DNA of 64,000 nucleotides from Prochlorococcus sp. RS04 (GCF_001989455.1 NZ_CP018346.1:186001-250000), one strand, 5' to 3'. Positions 7,562 to 14,710 are shown, numbered from the stretch's first letter. The notes: generated by a model from the letters alone, not told the origin. Program-made: numbers and translations.

Positions 7562-7873
7562 ATGCAAAGGTATTTGATTTCCTACGAATTTACTGATGGC
7601 GAGGATCAAGAAGAAGGGGCAGAAATGCTAATTAATTGGTATGAATCAGGTGGTCCCCAAAATAGACCTGAAAACTATGAGGTTCATTCTTGGATTTTTA
7701 TGGTTCAAAATGGGATTGGACATTCTGTAGTGAGTGCAGATTCTCTTGAGACAATTTGGAAGCAATGGCATCCATGGAGAAGGTTAATGGATATAAGCAT
7801 TCAGCCTTGTATGGATCTTGATGAGACAGTCGGATTATTCAAAAAACAAAAAATGAATACACGGATAGTCTAA
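7562..7873 (+). CDS. DUF3303-like protein, 103 aa
   Basis: The first strand (MQRYLISYEF), a helix, a GG-x-P turn and a second strand region ending HPWRRLMDISIQPCMDLDE resemble the DUF3303 fold, a small ferredoxin-like alpha/beta domain of unknown function frequent in marine picocyanobacteria. It is Trp-rich (WIFMV, IWKQWHPW). No signal or membrane segment. It stands alone on the plus strand. Confidence 0.65.
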   Translation: MQRYLISYEFTDGEDQEEGAEMLINWYESGGPQNRPENYEVHSWIFMVQNGIGHSVVSADSLETIWKQWHPWRRLMDISIQPCMDLDETVGLFKKQKMNTRIV

Positions 7874-7968
7874 AAGTATTTCTAACTTCTAAATATAAAT
7901 TTCTTTTTAGTAGCACCTAATACTACATACATATTTCACTGCGTTAAAAAGGATAAGATTAATTTTCC

Positions 7969-8163
7969 ATGATGAATGATTCTTATCACATTTACTTCAA
8001 AGGAGAAATTCTTTTCAAGAATTTAAGTAAAGATGAATTTGAATTTGTTTGGGGAAAACTTTATACATCTTATATAAATGCCCTAAATAAAGAGCTAACC
8101 TACGAATTAGTTAGCGAAAGCAATATTATGGAGCCGGCCTTTAACCTTGAGCCATCTTATTAA
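7969..8163 (+). CDS. hypothetical protein, 64 aa
   Basis: A small soluble acidic/aromatic protein beginning MMNDSYHIYFKGEILFKNLS. A beta-rich start and a helix (EFEFVWGKLYTSYINAL) suggest a compact fold. Picocyanobacteria have many short proteins with this Y-x-I-x-F-KGE start, but I cannot name a family. The second Met is an equally good start. Confidence 0.5.
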   Translation: MMNDSYHIYFKGEILFKNLSKDEFEFVWGKLYTSYINALNKELTYELVSESNIMEPAFNLEPSY

Positions 8164-8183
8164 ATCAAGAACTAAATCCTAGA

Positions 8184-8426
8184 TTATGAATAAAACAAGA
8201 AAACCTTTCTCTCTTTTATTTTGAGGTACTCTTTCTCTTCTTTAGTTATATCTAAAGCAATTTTATTTGCCTCAATTTCGACATTCGAACTATAAGTTTC
8301 AAAGTTTTCCTCTCTTTTAAATAGAGCAACGATGCCAATATCTGTTATAAACCAAATAAAATGATCAGTTTCTCCAATTGGCTCCTCTTTTAAAGAGTCA
8401 ATAATCAAATCACAGGTTGAGTCCAC
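8184..8426 (-). CDS. hypothetical protein, 80 aa
   Basis: A soluble alpha/beta-looking protein: strand-like FIWFITDIGIVALF in the middle and a Lys/Glu helix (DITKEEKEYLKIKERKVF) near the end. No recognised motif. It lies 21 bases downstream of the stop side of the convergently read plus-strand gene and 21 bases after the small paralogous membrane gene on its own strand, so it may share that transcript. Confidence 0.45.
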   Translation of the reverse strand: MDSTCDLIIDSLKEEPIGETDHFIWFITDIGIVALFKREENFETYSSNVEIEANKIALDITKEEKEYLKIKERKVFLFYS

Positions 8427-8447
8427 TTAATTATTCTGAGAGTAATT

Positions 8448-8684
8448 TTAATTACCCCCGTTGCAATACCTTACGGCCTCAGAATTGGTACCACCATCTT
8501 CAATAATTTCTGCAACACATTTATTGAAAAGTTTAGACTCTTTTTTTACTGAACAGAATCCAAAAGCGATTGCAGCTAAAGCTATTGCAGATACGAAACT
8601 AGAACCAAGTTGTATAAAACCATAGGCAAACATAATGTTTTTCTTTCCAGAACATTTTTTTGAATCCTTTTTTTCTTCTGTCAT
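8448..8684 (-). CDS. small membrane protein, 78 aa, paralogue of the gene at 1693-1926
   Basis: It shares with the 1693 protein a Lys-rich start, the AYG-x-IQLGS block, the membrane helix ending FCS, the KKESK-FN-C segment and the C-terminal AVR(F/Y)C-GG ending. Both have Cys in the loop and near the C-terminus. It lies in opposite orientation, 6.5 kb from its paralogue. The two may be a duplicated lineage-specific membrane protein; function is unknown. Confidence 0.65.
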   Translation of the reverse strand: MTEEKKDSKKCSGKKNIMFAYGFIQLGSSFVSAIALAAIAFGFCSVKKESKLFNKCVAEIIEDGGTNSEAVRYCNGGN

Positions 8685-8848
8685 TTAAAATTTATTAACT
8701 TAGTCAACCCTATTTGATTAGTTTTAGGTTTGAGAAATATTTGCATAGAGAAAACCGAATTAAACAATTTATACTCAGCTATGGCAAAAATTAAAAATTT
8801 CAAGTTTTGATTGATTTTTCTTCACTTTAATTTTCAATTTGATACATC

Positions 8849-8923
8849 ATGAAGAAAAAACTTCTTGAATTTTTTATCAACATGAGCTTCTGGTATAGAA
8901 AATTTATCTTTTTTAAAAAGTAA
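8849..8923 (+). CDS. possible micro-protein, 24 aa
   Basis: An ATG frame encoding MKKKLLEFFINMSFWYRKFI, then FFKK. The composition (basic ends, aromatic amphipathic core) would suit a membrane-surface peptide. No start signal is visible and the A+T-rich setting makes chance ORFs common. Confidence 0.2.
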   Translation: MKKKLLEFFINMSFWYRKFIFFKK

Positions 8924-9045
8924 TGATCCCACAGTTATAACAAGAGATTATGTTACTTTTTAAACTATATTTTATTTTTTTTGATGAAGTATTAATACTT
9001 AAAAATTTTTCCAGAAAAGCTTGTTTTGATAATGCTCCCGAAGAG

Positions 9046-9157
9046 TTATCCACTTTTTAAGCGTTTTTCAACAGGGTTTTCCACAATATGTTGATTAAAT
9101 TTGAATTTCTATGAGCAAAATAAAATATTATCTTCTTTTAAGAAAAAACTATCCACA
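9046..9157 (+). promoter_or_regulatory. cluster of DnaA-box-like sites
   Basis: Within 112 bases there are TTATCCACT (9046-9054), TTTTCAACA (9065-9073), TTTTCCACA (9077-9085) and CTATCCACA (9149-9157), all on the plus strand. TTTTCCACA matches the box preferred by cyanobacterial DnaA; the others differ by one or two bases from TTWTNCACA. The segment is otherwise A+T-rich and non-coding. It may be a DnaA-binding or titration site; I see no dnaA or dnaN gene nearby that would mark the usual origin. Confidence 0.45.
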
Positions 9158-9218
9158 AATTTTTTTTGGGATCACTATGATTTCTACTGTCTTTTAAATA
9201 ATTTTAAGAACAAATCTT

Positions 9219-9344
9219 ATGAATCTAAATGAGACAAAAAGGGATGTAAATCCCGAAATCAAAAAAGAGTTGGAAAAATCTAAGCTCAAAGTTCTTACTA
9301 ATGAAAATGATTTTTTAGTAAAAAACCTCAAAAAGGCCGGATGA
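9219..9344 (+). CDS. hypothetical charged protein, 41 aa
   Basis: The frame MNLNETKRDVNPEIKKELEK continues as a Lys/Glu/Leu helix ending NLKKAG. It is wholly hydrophilic and probably helical. No partner is evident. It follows the DnaA-box-like cluster by about 60 bases. Confidence 0.4.
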   Translation: MNLNETKRDVNPEIKKELEKSKLKVLTNENDFLVKNLKKAG

Positions 9345-9629
9345 TTTATTAGAGCTAAAAAATTTTTTAAACTGCAAAATTTACAAAATTCCTTTCTAGG
9401 TCGAAATAATGATTTTTGGAATGATCATCCAAAATATTTAATCTACCAAATATAAAATTTCTATTAAATATACAAATTAATACTCTTTATACCAATCATA
9501 AAGAACAAATCTTAGTTATATTATCCAAATCTCCTTAAGAGATCTGAACAGAAATATAAACGGGAAAAATCATTTAAATTATTTAAACATTAAGTTTTTC
9601 CTGTATTTGCATCATAGTTTTTACAAAAG

Positions 9630-9881
9630 ATGAATATCCAAGAACTTAAAGTCAACTACAAAAAGCTTTTAAACAAAGCTGCCAAAGCAAACGGTCGTAA
9701 AGAAACTGTTTCTTACTTAAATCGTGCTGCTAAAATTAAATCAAAGATCTATTCAAACACTAAAGTAAATTGTTTTAGATGTAATGGAGCAGGTTTTCTA
9801 AGAATTTCTTTAGATGAGACTAAGACATGTCTATCTTGCTATGGGAAGGGTTTTTTGATTAAAGAAATTCAGCAGGTTTAA
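9630..9881 (+). CDS. DnaJ-type zinc-finger small protein, 83 aa
   Basis: The N-terminal 45 residues are basic and helical. The C-terminal part holds two CxxC-x-G-x-GF units (CFRCNGAGF and CLSCYGKGF) that would bind one zinc ion, as in a half DnaJ cysteine-rich domain. Such stand-alone zinc-finger proteins in cyanobacteria and plastids are linked to thiol or chaperone functions, but no J-domain is present here. It is followed within 15 bases by a run of tiny membrane proteins on the same strand and may head their operon. Confidence 0.65.
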   Translation: MNIQELKVNYKKLLNKAAKANGRKETVSYLNRAAKIKSKIYSNTKVNCFRCNGAGFLRISLDETKTCLSCYGKGFLIKEIQQV

Positions 9882-9896
9882 AAAATTTGATTGTTC

Positions 9897-10052
9897 ATGA
9901 AAGATCTCATTCAAGCTCATAAAAAATTAATTAAAACAGTAAAAGAACAAATGGGATTTTCTGATTATGGGATGTACTGGTTGGCTTTCTTGGAAGGGGG
10001 TTTAACTATATGGTTCTTGGATAGAATATTTTTCCACTGGTTAAAGTTTTAA
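9897..10052 (+). CDS. tiny membrane protein, 51 aa
   Basis: The frame starts with a basic amphipathic segment (MKDLIQAHKKLIKTVKEQ). It is followed by MYWLAFLEGGLTIWFLDRIF, a membrane helix rich in Trp and Phe, and FHWLKF at the end. It lies 15 bases after the zinc-finger protein and before four more tiny membrane proteins. The 'LEGG-x-x-I' segment in an aromatic helix also occurs in the protein at 15718 (FFLEGGIAKI), which may be chance. Confidence 0.5.
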   Translation: MKDLIQAHKKLIKTVKEQMGFSDYGMYWLAFLEGGLTIWFLDRIFFHWLKF

Positions 10053-10143
10053 TTTTTATTTATGTCAAAAAAATTTTACGGGTATTAAATAAATTAATTT
10101 ATCGAAACCATTTAAAAAGTTGTAGCATAGTAAAAAAAACAAT

Positions 10144-10371
10144 ATGCAACTACTGGGATTAATTCTTCTTCTAGCAAGTAGCTGGTACTTATGGAAATTA
10201 ACATCAAACTTTCTTGATGAACCAACAAAAAAAGAGCTGACTAATAGTTTTAATAACCTCAAAAATAAATTCTCTGAGGGGAAACAAAACTTTTCTAAAG
10301 CAAAAATAAGCGAAGCTTGGGAAAAGTACAAAGAAGAAGGTGGTGCCTTATCTAATAAAGAAAAAAGCTAG
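10144..10371 (+). CDS. membrane-anchored helical protein, 75 aa
   Basis: An N-terminal anchor helix (LLGLILLLASSWYLW) is followed by a charged helix likely to be cytoplasmic or stromal-side (FNNLKNKFSEGKQNFSKAKI). Its TAG shares a G with the next gene's GTG start, an overlap that argues for co-translation. Family unknown. Confidence 0.6.
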   Translation: MQLLGLILLLASSWYLWKLTSNFLDEPTKKELTNSFNNLKNKFSEGKQNFSKAKISEAWEKYKEEGGALSNKEKS

Positions 10372-10625
10372 TGGACTTTTTTATTATTACAGGTCTTACT
10401 AAAGATATATCTAAAATTGATCTAATTGGTATTTTGATTGGGCATTTAATTTTTGGTGTTGCATTGACCAAACTTTTAGATTGGAAGTGGTTAAAGAACC
10501 TTATAAGTGAAGAAGATAAAATAAGGATGCTTAAAAGTTATACATGGAAAGACTTATTAGTAGATGGAGCAATTGTTACGGTAGTTCTAGGAATAATCTT
10601 TTTGATAATTAGCATTTTTCTATAA
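10371..10625 (+). CDS. two-helix membrane protein, 84 aa
   Basis: It starts at a GTG that overlaps the previous stop codon and ends with TAA directly abutting the next ATG. Helix one is LIGILIGHLIFGVALTKLL, helix two is AIVTVVLGIIFLIISIFL, and between them is a charged loop (EEDKIRMLKSYTWKD). The tight junctions on both sides make the frame credible despite the GTG start. No domain is known to me. Confidence 0.6.
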   Translation: MDFFIITGLTKDISKIDLIGILIGHLIFGVALTKLLDWKWLKNLISEEDKIRMLKSYTWKDLLVDGAIVTVVLGIIFLIISIFL

Positions 10626-10709
10626 ATGAACGTAACTTACATCCTTTTAGTTTTTTTAATGATATCAATTGTGATTTTCACTCAAATAATCAATTCCTCC
10701 GATAAATAA
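10626..10709 (+). CDS. micro-protein with one membrane helix, 27 aa
   Basis: The ATG follows the preceding TAA without a gap. The product MNVTYILLVFLMISIVIFTQ plus a short polar tail is a single membrane helix. Size and layout are like small subunits of photosynthetic complexes, but the sequence does not match those I know (PsbM, PsbT, PetL, PetN, PsaM). Confidence 0.45.
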   Translation: MNVTYILLVFLMISIVIFTQIINSSDK

Positions 10710-10715
10710 AAATAA

Positions 10716-10817
10716 ATGACTGAAGTAGTTAGCAACTCCTCAACTGGATGGTACTTAATCGCTTTAGTAAGCACTTTATCTTTTTTAGCCTTAATTTACT
10801 TTGGCCAAAAAAGATAG
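10716..10817 (+). CDS. micro-protein with one membrane helix, 33 aa
   Basis: The ATG lies six bases after the previous stop. The product has a polar N-terminus (MTEVVSNSSTG), one helix (WYLIALVSTLSFLALIYF) and a basic end (GQKR). It is the last gene before a strong terminator, so the whole series 9630-10817 probably forms one transcript. Confidence 0.5.
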   Translation: MTEVVSNSSTGWYLIALVSTLSFLALIYFGQKR

Positions 10818-10850
10818 AGTAAATTTTGAAAGATTATTTAAATTCATAAA

Positions 10851-10886
10851 AAAAGCTCTGCAACTTCACGAGATGCAGAGCTTTTA
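10851..10886. terminator. intrinsic terminator, probably bidirectional
   Basis: AAAAGCTCTGCA (10851-10862) pairs perfectly with TGCAGAGCTTTT (10874-10885) across an 11-base loop. The A-run on one side and T-run on the other let it work for the plus-strand micro-protein operon and for the minus-strand ORF ending at 10904. Confidence 0.8.
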
Positions 10887-10903
10887 ATTATTAAGTAACT
10901 GAT

Positions 10904-11026
10904 TTATATAAATCTGTTGATTATAAAACCTTTTTTCTTAATCAAAGAAAAAGAGACCGATGAATGTGATGAAGATACTGAATTCACGGCCCCTTTAATA
11001 ACCGCATTTTTCGGTAGATACGACAA
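10904..11026 (-). CDS. small Ser-rich peptide with TTG start and strong ribosome-binding site, 40 aa
   Basis: On the minus strand AAAGGAGGTGA (11039-11031 and just upstream) lies seven bases before a TTG at 11026-11024, a near-perfect Shine-Dalgarno that is rare in this A+T-rich genome. The product begins MSYLPKNAVIKGAVNSVSSS, continues HSSVSFSLIKKKG and ends FIINRFI. The frame closes shortly before the bidirectional terminator. A Ser-rich centre between basic segments is unlike a membrane helix or known photosystem peptide. The RBS is the main support. Confidence 0.5.
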   Translation of the reverse strand: MSYLPKNAVIKGAVNSVSSSHSSVSFSLIKKKGFIINRFI

Positions 11027-11158
11027 TGAATCACCTCCTTTACTAATGTTTTTCTAAAGATAACTAAAAGACTTAAACAAGGAAAGAAATTCGTTAAAAA
11101 TTTAAAAGTTTTTTAACAAATTAACGATATAAATCTCTTAAAAATAAAAATATAGAAT

Positions 11159-11824
11159 TTACCAAGGCAAAACTTCTCCGTTGGCATGCCAAAACGTACC
11201 CGAGTTATTTTTATTTAAAGAATCTATACGTTTTAAAAGGCCCTTTGCTGATTCTTCAGGACTAATGCCATTTCTTGTAAAGCCAGTCATTCTTGTACTC
11301 ACTAACCCAGGATGCAAAATAGCTACATAAATATCTTCTCTTGATAAATCTATAGAAAGTGATTTTGCTGCCATGGACAAAGCTACTTTAGACATCCTGT
11401 AACCATAAGAGCTTCCAGATGTATTATCTTCAATAGATCCCATTCTACTTGTGATAAAAGCAACTTTAGAATATCTTTTTAAAAAATGTTTAAGTGATTG
11501 AGTCATACATATTGGGCTCAATGCATTGACTTCAAATTGCCGCAAAATACTTTTTTTATCTAAGTTTTCGAAAGAATTAAATTCATAAATTCCTGCATTA
11601 TGTATTAAGCAATCTAAATTAACTCCAGATAGTTTTTCACACAAATTTGTTATCGACTCATCAGAAGAAATTTCTATATTCTCTTCAATTCTCACTCCTA
11701 AATCTCTAAGTTCTTTTGAAGCTTTCCTACAAGTTGCAATTACATTATCTCCCCTCTTATGAATTTGCCTACATAGTTCTAAACCAATACCCCTATTTGA
11801 TCCTGTAATTAGAAAAGTCGACAT
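11159..11824 (-). CDS. short-chain dehydrogenase/reductase, 221 aa
   Basis: A classical SDR: the NAD(P)-binding TGSNRGIG is at residues 7-14, the NNAG-equivalent HNAG near 75-78, the catalytic Ser in FITSRMGS, and YxxxK in YGYRMSK. The C-terminal LHPGLVSTRM follows the family's PG motif. The closest layout is that of C-factor/CsgA-like carbonyl reductases (about 220-250 residues). Substrate is unknown. It has no operon partner here. Confidence 0.85.
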   Translation of the reverse strand: MSTFLITGSNRGIGLELCRQIHKRGDNVIATCRKASKELRDLGVRIEENIEISSDESITNLCEKLSGVNLDCLIHNAGIYEFNSFENLDKKSILRQFEVNALSPICMTQSLKHFLKRYSKVAFITSRMGSIEDNTSGSSYGYRMSKVALSMAAKSLSIDLSREDIYVAILHPGLVSTRMTGFTRNGISPEESAKGLLKRIDSLNKNNSGTFWHANGEVLPW

Positions 11825-11996
11825 CTCTAAACTAAAAATAAAAAATTAATCTAAATTCAAATATAAAAGAAAACGAACTAGAAAAAGAAAAAATTTATAA
11901 AGTTCCTTATTAGATTTTTAAGGTTATTATAGGTTATGAAATTTAAAAGAATTTATAAAAGAAAGCAAAGATATTTTTATCATCAAAATTTAATGT

Positions 11997-12203
11997 ATGG
12001 AAATTTTCAATCAAGAATTTATAGAAGAGATTATTAGGTTAACGTGGAGAAATCCTGCTTTCATGGCTATAGCTATTGCATTAGTTTGGCTTATCCCACA
12101 ATTATTTATTAGAAATATAATGGCAAAAAAATATGAAAGAAGAAAAATAGAAATTCAGAAAAATAAAATTCAGAAGCTTTACCCAACTAATACTCCTAAA
12201 TAA
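11997..12203 (+). CDS. small membrane protein, 68 aa
   Basis: An acidic N-terminus, one membrane helix (AFMAIAIALVWLIPQLFI) and a strongly basic C-terminal helix (KKYERRKIEIQKNKIQKLY), so the C-terminus is likely cytoplasmic. No domain recognised. Confidence 0.55.
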   Translation: MEIFNQEFIEEIIRLTWRNPAFMAIAIALVWLIPQLFIRNIMAKKYERRKIEIQKNKIQKLYPTNTPK

Positions 12204-12263
12204 GATTTTTATTTATAAAATGATCTAATGATTCAAAAAATACTTTTTACATCTAGGTAAAAT

Positions 12264-12452
12264 ATGACCTACAAAATAATTAGAATTGATGGGAAAGATG
12301 ACGAATTAACAGCTCAAAGTTTTGATAAATATTCAGATGCGTACAATTTGCTAGAGGAACTATATGGAGATTTATGTTGTTCAGATGCTGATTATGGAGA
12401 CATAACCTATTACGATATTGTGGAAAATAATTTTAAAAATATTAATGGATAA
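12264..12452 (+). CDS. hypothetical small acidic protein, 62 aa
   Basis: MTYKIIRIDGKDDELTAQSF begins a strand-helix protein with a Tyr/Asp-rich second half and adjacent cysteines (DLCCSDADYG). Short proteins with the YKIIRID start and a Y-x-DI-YYDI end recur in picocyanobacteria. The next gene's ATG lies inside its last codons (eight-base overlap). Confidence 0.55.
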   Translation: MTYKIIRIDGKDDELTAQSFDKYSDAYNLLEELYGDLCCSDADYGDITYYDIVENNFKNING

Positions 12453-12654
12453 TAAAAACTGGGCTCCCTCCCAAGAAGAAAATTTAGGGGTAATAACGAG
12501 AGTATATGAATTCATTAAAGAAGAACTTTCAGAACTTCAAAAAGAAACTGGATGTCCCGATTCATTTATTTATGATTTTATTGGCAAAATTCAGAATGAA
12601 TGGCATCCTGAGTCTTGTCACTCCATAGTTAGAAATAAAAAAAGGAAAAATTAG
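12445..12654 (+). CDS. hypothetical protein, 69 aa
   Basis: Starting at the internal ATG at 12445 gives MDNKNWAPSQEENLGVITRV, a soluble mostly helical protein ending in a basic tail. The upstream TTG-type extension would overlap the previous gene by 35 bases and is less likely. Contains W-HPE-SCHS, where Cys and His could bind a metal, but that is only a possibility. Confidence 0.5.
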   Translation: MDNKNWAPSQEENLGVITRVYEFIKEELSELQKETGCPDSFIYDFIGKIQNEWHPESCHSIVRNKKRKN

Positions 12655-12722
12655 AAAACATTAAATCTTCAACTAAAATTTATAAAATTTCTCTAGTATA
12701 ATTTGAATTTAAAAATTAAATC

Positions 12723-12809
12723 ATGATTATTAGAATACTAGGTATCGTACTTATCCTTGGTACAATTGCATATTATGGTTTAGTTTTAACTGGGCAAAGC
12801 AATCTTTAG
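12723..12809 (+). CDS. micro-protein with one membrane helix, 28 aa
   Basis: The ATG frame MIIRILGIVLILGTIAYYGL, then VLTGQSNL, is a clean single membrane helix with a short polar tail. It precedes the Trp-rich protein gene by 24 bases. It does not match photosystem peptides I know. Confidence 0.4.
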   Translation: MIIRILGIVLILGTIAYYGLVLTGQSNL

Positions 12810-12832
12810 TTTTTCAACTTTTAAAATTTCTC

Positions 12833-13045
12833 ATGAAATGGCCTCCTTCTCTTTGTTGGACAGCACCAAAAACTATTAATGGTAATAGGCATTTTCAAGT
12901 TAAAGCTTATGGTGGTAAAAATGAAAATAGATGGGTTGATATTTTTCCTACCAAAAATAAAAAAGATATTAAAAGGATCCTATGGACAAAACTAAAATCA
13001 GAATGGACTTCTGGATGGTTGAGGCTCCCAAAAGATAAAGAATAA
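12833..13045 (+). CDS. Trp-rich TIGR02450-type protein, 70 aa
   Basis: The sequence follows the TIGR02450 layout: a SLCWTAPKTINGNRHFQV start, a W-x-D strand, then LWTKLKSEWTSGWLRLP with the repeated W-x(n)-L-x(n)-W-x-x-GW ending. The family is found in marine bacteria and cyanobacteria, with no known biochemical role. Soluble, basic, full length. Confidence 0.75.
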   Translation: MKWPPSLCWTAPKTINGNRHFQVKAYGGKNENRWVDIFPTKNKKDIKRILWTKLKSEWTSGWLRLPKDKE

Positions 13046-13132
13046 TTTGTATATGTAAACAAATATTATTAACCAGAAAACTGTAAAAAATAATACCTAA
13101 TGCAAAAAAAATAACTTCTAAAATTTTTTAAA

Positions 13133-13318
13133 ATGCTATTTAATATGAAGCCAGAACCGAAGAAAAAACTCCCTAATAAAAAAGTTATAAGTTCAGCAAA
13201 ATTTGAGGCTAAAGAACAATTCACAAAATCTGCATTAGAAAATTTAAAAACAGAAAATGAAAGGCTGGTTAATTCACTAAAAAAATCTGGGGAAATTAAA
13301 GAATCAAAAAGAAAATAG
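13133..13318 (+). CDS. hypothetical Lys-rich protein, 61 aa
   Basis: A very basic, hydrophilic protein with a short proline-rich start (KPEPKKKLPNKK) and a helical coiled-coil-like second half (ALENLKTENERLVNSLKK). A second in-frame ATG at 13145 could also be the start. No domain. Confidence 0.4.
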   Translation: MLFNMKPEPKKKLPNKKVISSAKFEAKEQFTKSALENLKTENERLVNSLKKSGEIKESKRK

Positions 13319-13369
13319 ACTTACGGTATTAAAAAATTTTTATTATGATGATAATTTATAGATTGAGAA

Positions 13370-13489
13370 ATGATTGAAAAAATCTCTCTAGCAAATTCTC
13401 ATTTACCTCAACTTATTGGGTTTGTACTTATGTCAATTGGTTATACATTAGGCAATAAATTTTACCTTCCTGAAATCAAACAGAAGTAA
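13370..13489 (+). CDS. tiny membrane protein, 39 aa
   Basis: MIEKISLANSHLPQLIGFVL is followed by MSIGYTLGNKFYLPEIKQK. One moderately hydrophobic helix lies in the centre. Clean ATG-to-TAA frame; function unknown. Confidence 0.4.
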   Translation: MIEKISLANSHLPQLIGFVLMSIGYTLGNKFYLPEIKQK

Positions 13490-13827
13490 CGATTTCTATT
13501 TATTAAATATATTTCAAACAAATTATAATAAATGTATATTCCCAATAAAAATTTAATACATTATTTGATTTGACAATACAAATTTTAAAACTTTCTGCAA
13601 TTCAATTAAGAAAAGTAATAAGAAATAAATAACACATTAGTGTAACACTTTAGTCTTTAAAAGTGTTAAATCCAAAGAAAAAGTAAGAATTCATACTAAT
13701 TTTTTTTAAAATATGTTACATTCTTTAATAATACAAGTTAAAGTTTCCTCAGTAAAAGGAAATGCTTGATATGTACAAATATCATTTACTCTTTGGCTTA
13801 CTAATTGATCACACATGAAATATAAAA
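13490..13827. other. intergenic region upstream of the Hli gene
   Basis: These 338 bases have no ORF I can support. TAACACTTT (13643-13651) and AAAGTGTTA (13660-13668) form a nine-base-pair hairpin without a T-tail, about 160 bases before the hli start. It might be an operator-like inverted repeat or part of a 5' leader; there is no direct evidence for either. Confidence 0.4.
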
Positions 13828-14082
13828 ATGGATGCTCTTACTAGTTTTATAGTTGTTATCATCGCAATAACTATTCAATTCTCTTTATACGCCATCAAAA
13901 GGTTGCAGGAACCTTTAGAACCAAATTATTTGATGGATAAAAATTCGAAAAAAATAAAAAACTACATGGGTAAATTTTGGAAAAATGCCGAAATAACAAA
14001 TGGGAGATTAGCTATGATTGGTTTTTTAGCTTTGATAATAAACTACGGTTTTTTTGGGTGGATAATACCTGGTTTTATTTAA
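13828..14082 (+). CDS. high-light-inducible protein (Hli/Scp, one-helix LHC-like), 84 aa
   Basis: The C-terminal helix has the chlorophyll-binding motif of the ELIP/Hli family, ITNGRLAMIGFLA (E-x-x-NGR-x-AM-x-G), preceded by FWKNAE. An additional N-terminal hydrophobic segment (SFIVVIIAITIQFSLYAI) makes it longer than the 50-70 residue short Hli types. Hli proteins sit in the thylakoid membrane and protect chlorophyll and photosystem intermediates under high light and nutrient stress. Multi-copy hli genes in flexible regions are typical of high-light Prochlorococcus. Confidence 0.9.
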   Translation: MDALTSFIVVIIAITIQFSLYAIKRLQEPLEPNYLMDKNSKKIKNYMGKFWKNAEITNGRLAMIGFLALIINYGFFGWIIPGFI

Positions 14083-14178
14083 AATATAAATACATTAAAT
14101 TTTTAAAGAAAATAAATCTCTCGTTCAAAACAAACTCTCCTTTTAAAAAAATAATTTTTATTATAAGTAAAAAAGCAA

Positions 14179-14376
14179 TTGAGCAATTCTGATTTTGATA
14201 AAAATGGATTAGACAGCTATGGAATACATTGGCTTCAATATGCCGCTTTTGCTGTCTCTGGTTTTGCTATATTTACAACTTGGGCATTTTTTTATGATGA
14301 AAGATTCCACAACTTTGTAATGAATATTTTTAGGGTTATTAACTGCAGCGGGTTCAACTGTAATGGAGCATTTTAA
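14179..14376 (+). CDS. small membrane protein with TTG start, 65 aa
   Basis: The only start available is a TTG at 14179, since an in-frame stop lies five codons before. The product has one membrane helix (LQYAAFAVSGFAIFTTWAFF), a polar loop and a Cys-rich C-terminus (NCSGFNCNGAF). It follows the Hli gene and precedes a small soluble protein on the same strand. The aromatic helix is protein-like; family unknown. Confidence 0.45.
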   Translation: MSNSDFDKNGLDSYGIHWLQYAAFAVSGFAIFTTWAFFYDERFHNFVMNIFRVINCSGFNCNGAF

Positions 14377-14382
14377 AATTCT

Positions 14383-14565
14383 ATGGCTAATCCAGATCAA
14401 AAAACAATATTAATTGATAATGCTTATGAGGAAATTAAAAACATTTGTATAAATCTTCAAAAAGATACTGATGCTTCGAATTTGGAAGTTAAAAGTTTAC
14501 TAAAACTAATTATGAATGAATGGGCAGAAAAGGAGGAGCAAAAAAATGGTTTTGGATTTAGGTAA
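14383..14565 (+). CDS. hypothetical acidic helical protein, 60 aa
   Basis: MANPDQKTILIDNAYEEIKN begins an all-helical acidic protein with LIMNEWAEKEEQK near the end. The ATG lies six bases after the preceding stop, suggesting co-transcription with it. No known domain. Confidence 0.5.
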   Translation: MANPDQKTILIDNAYEEIKNICINLQKDTDASNLEVKSLLKLIMNEWAEKEEQKNGFGFR

Positions 14566-14680
14566 AGTTAGCCACTGTCTAAGAAGAGAATTAAGCCTCA
14601 AATCATTTTAATTTGAAAAGATTTTTTAATTTTTAAAATTTAATATTTATAATTTTCAATTTTTAGAAAGAAATTAAAAA

Positions 14681-14710
14681 GGAATGAATCTCAAATAGAA
14701 GATTCATTCC
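14681..14710. terminator. hairpin between convergent transcripts
   Basis: GGAATGAATCT (14681-14691) pairs perfectly with AGATTCATTCC (14700-14710). No long T-run follows on either side, so as a terminator it is weak. Its position between the plus-strand gene ending at 14565 and the minus-strand peptide ending at 14737 fits a shared termination point. Confidence 0.45.

Noticed and set aside
10626-10817. Known photosystem or cytochrome b6f small subunits
   Set aside because: Compared from memory with PsbM, PsbT, PsbI, PsbK, PetL, PetN, PetG and PsaM; none has these sequences.
13643-13668. Hairpin TAACACTTT/AAAGTGTTA as terminator
   Set aside because: No T-tract follows and no transcript ends just before it; kept only as a possible operator or leader hairpin.
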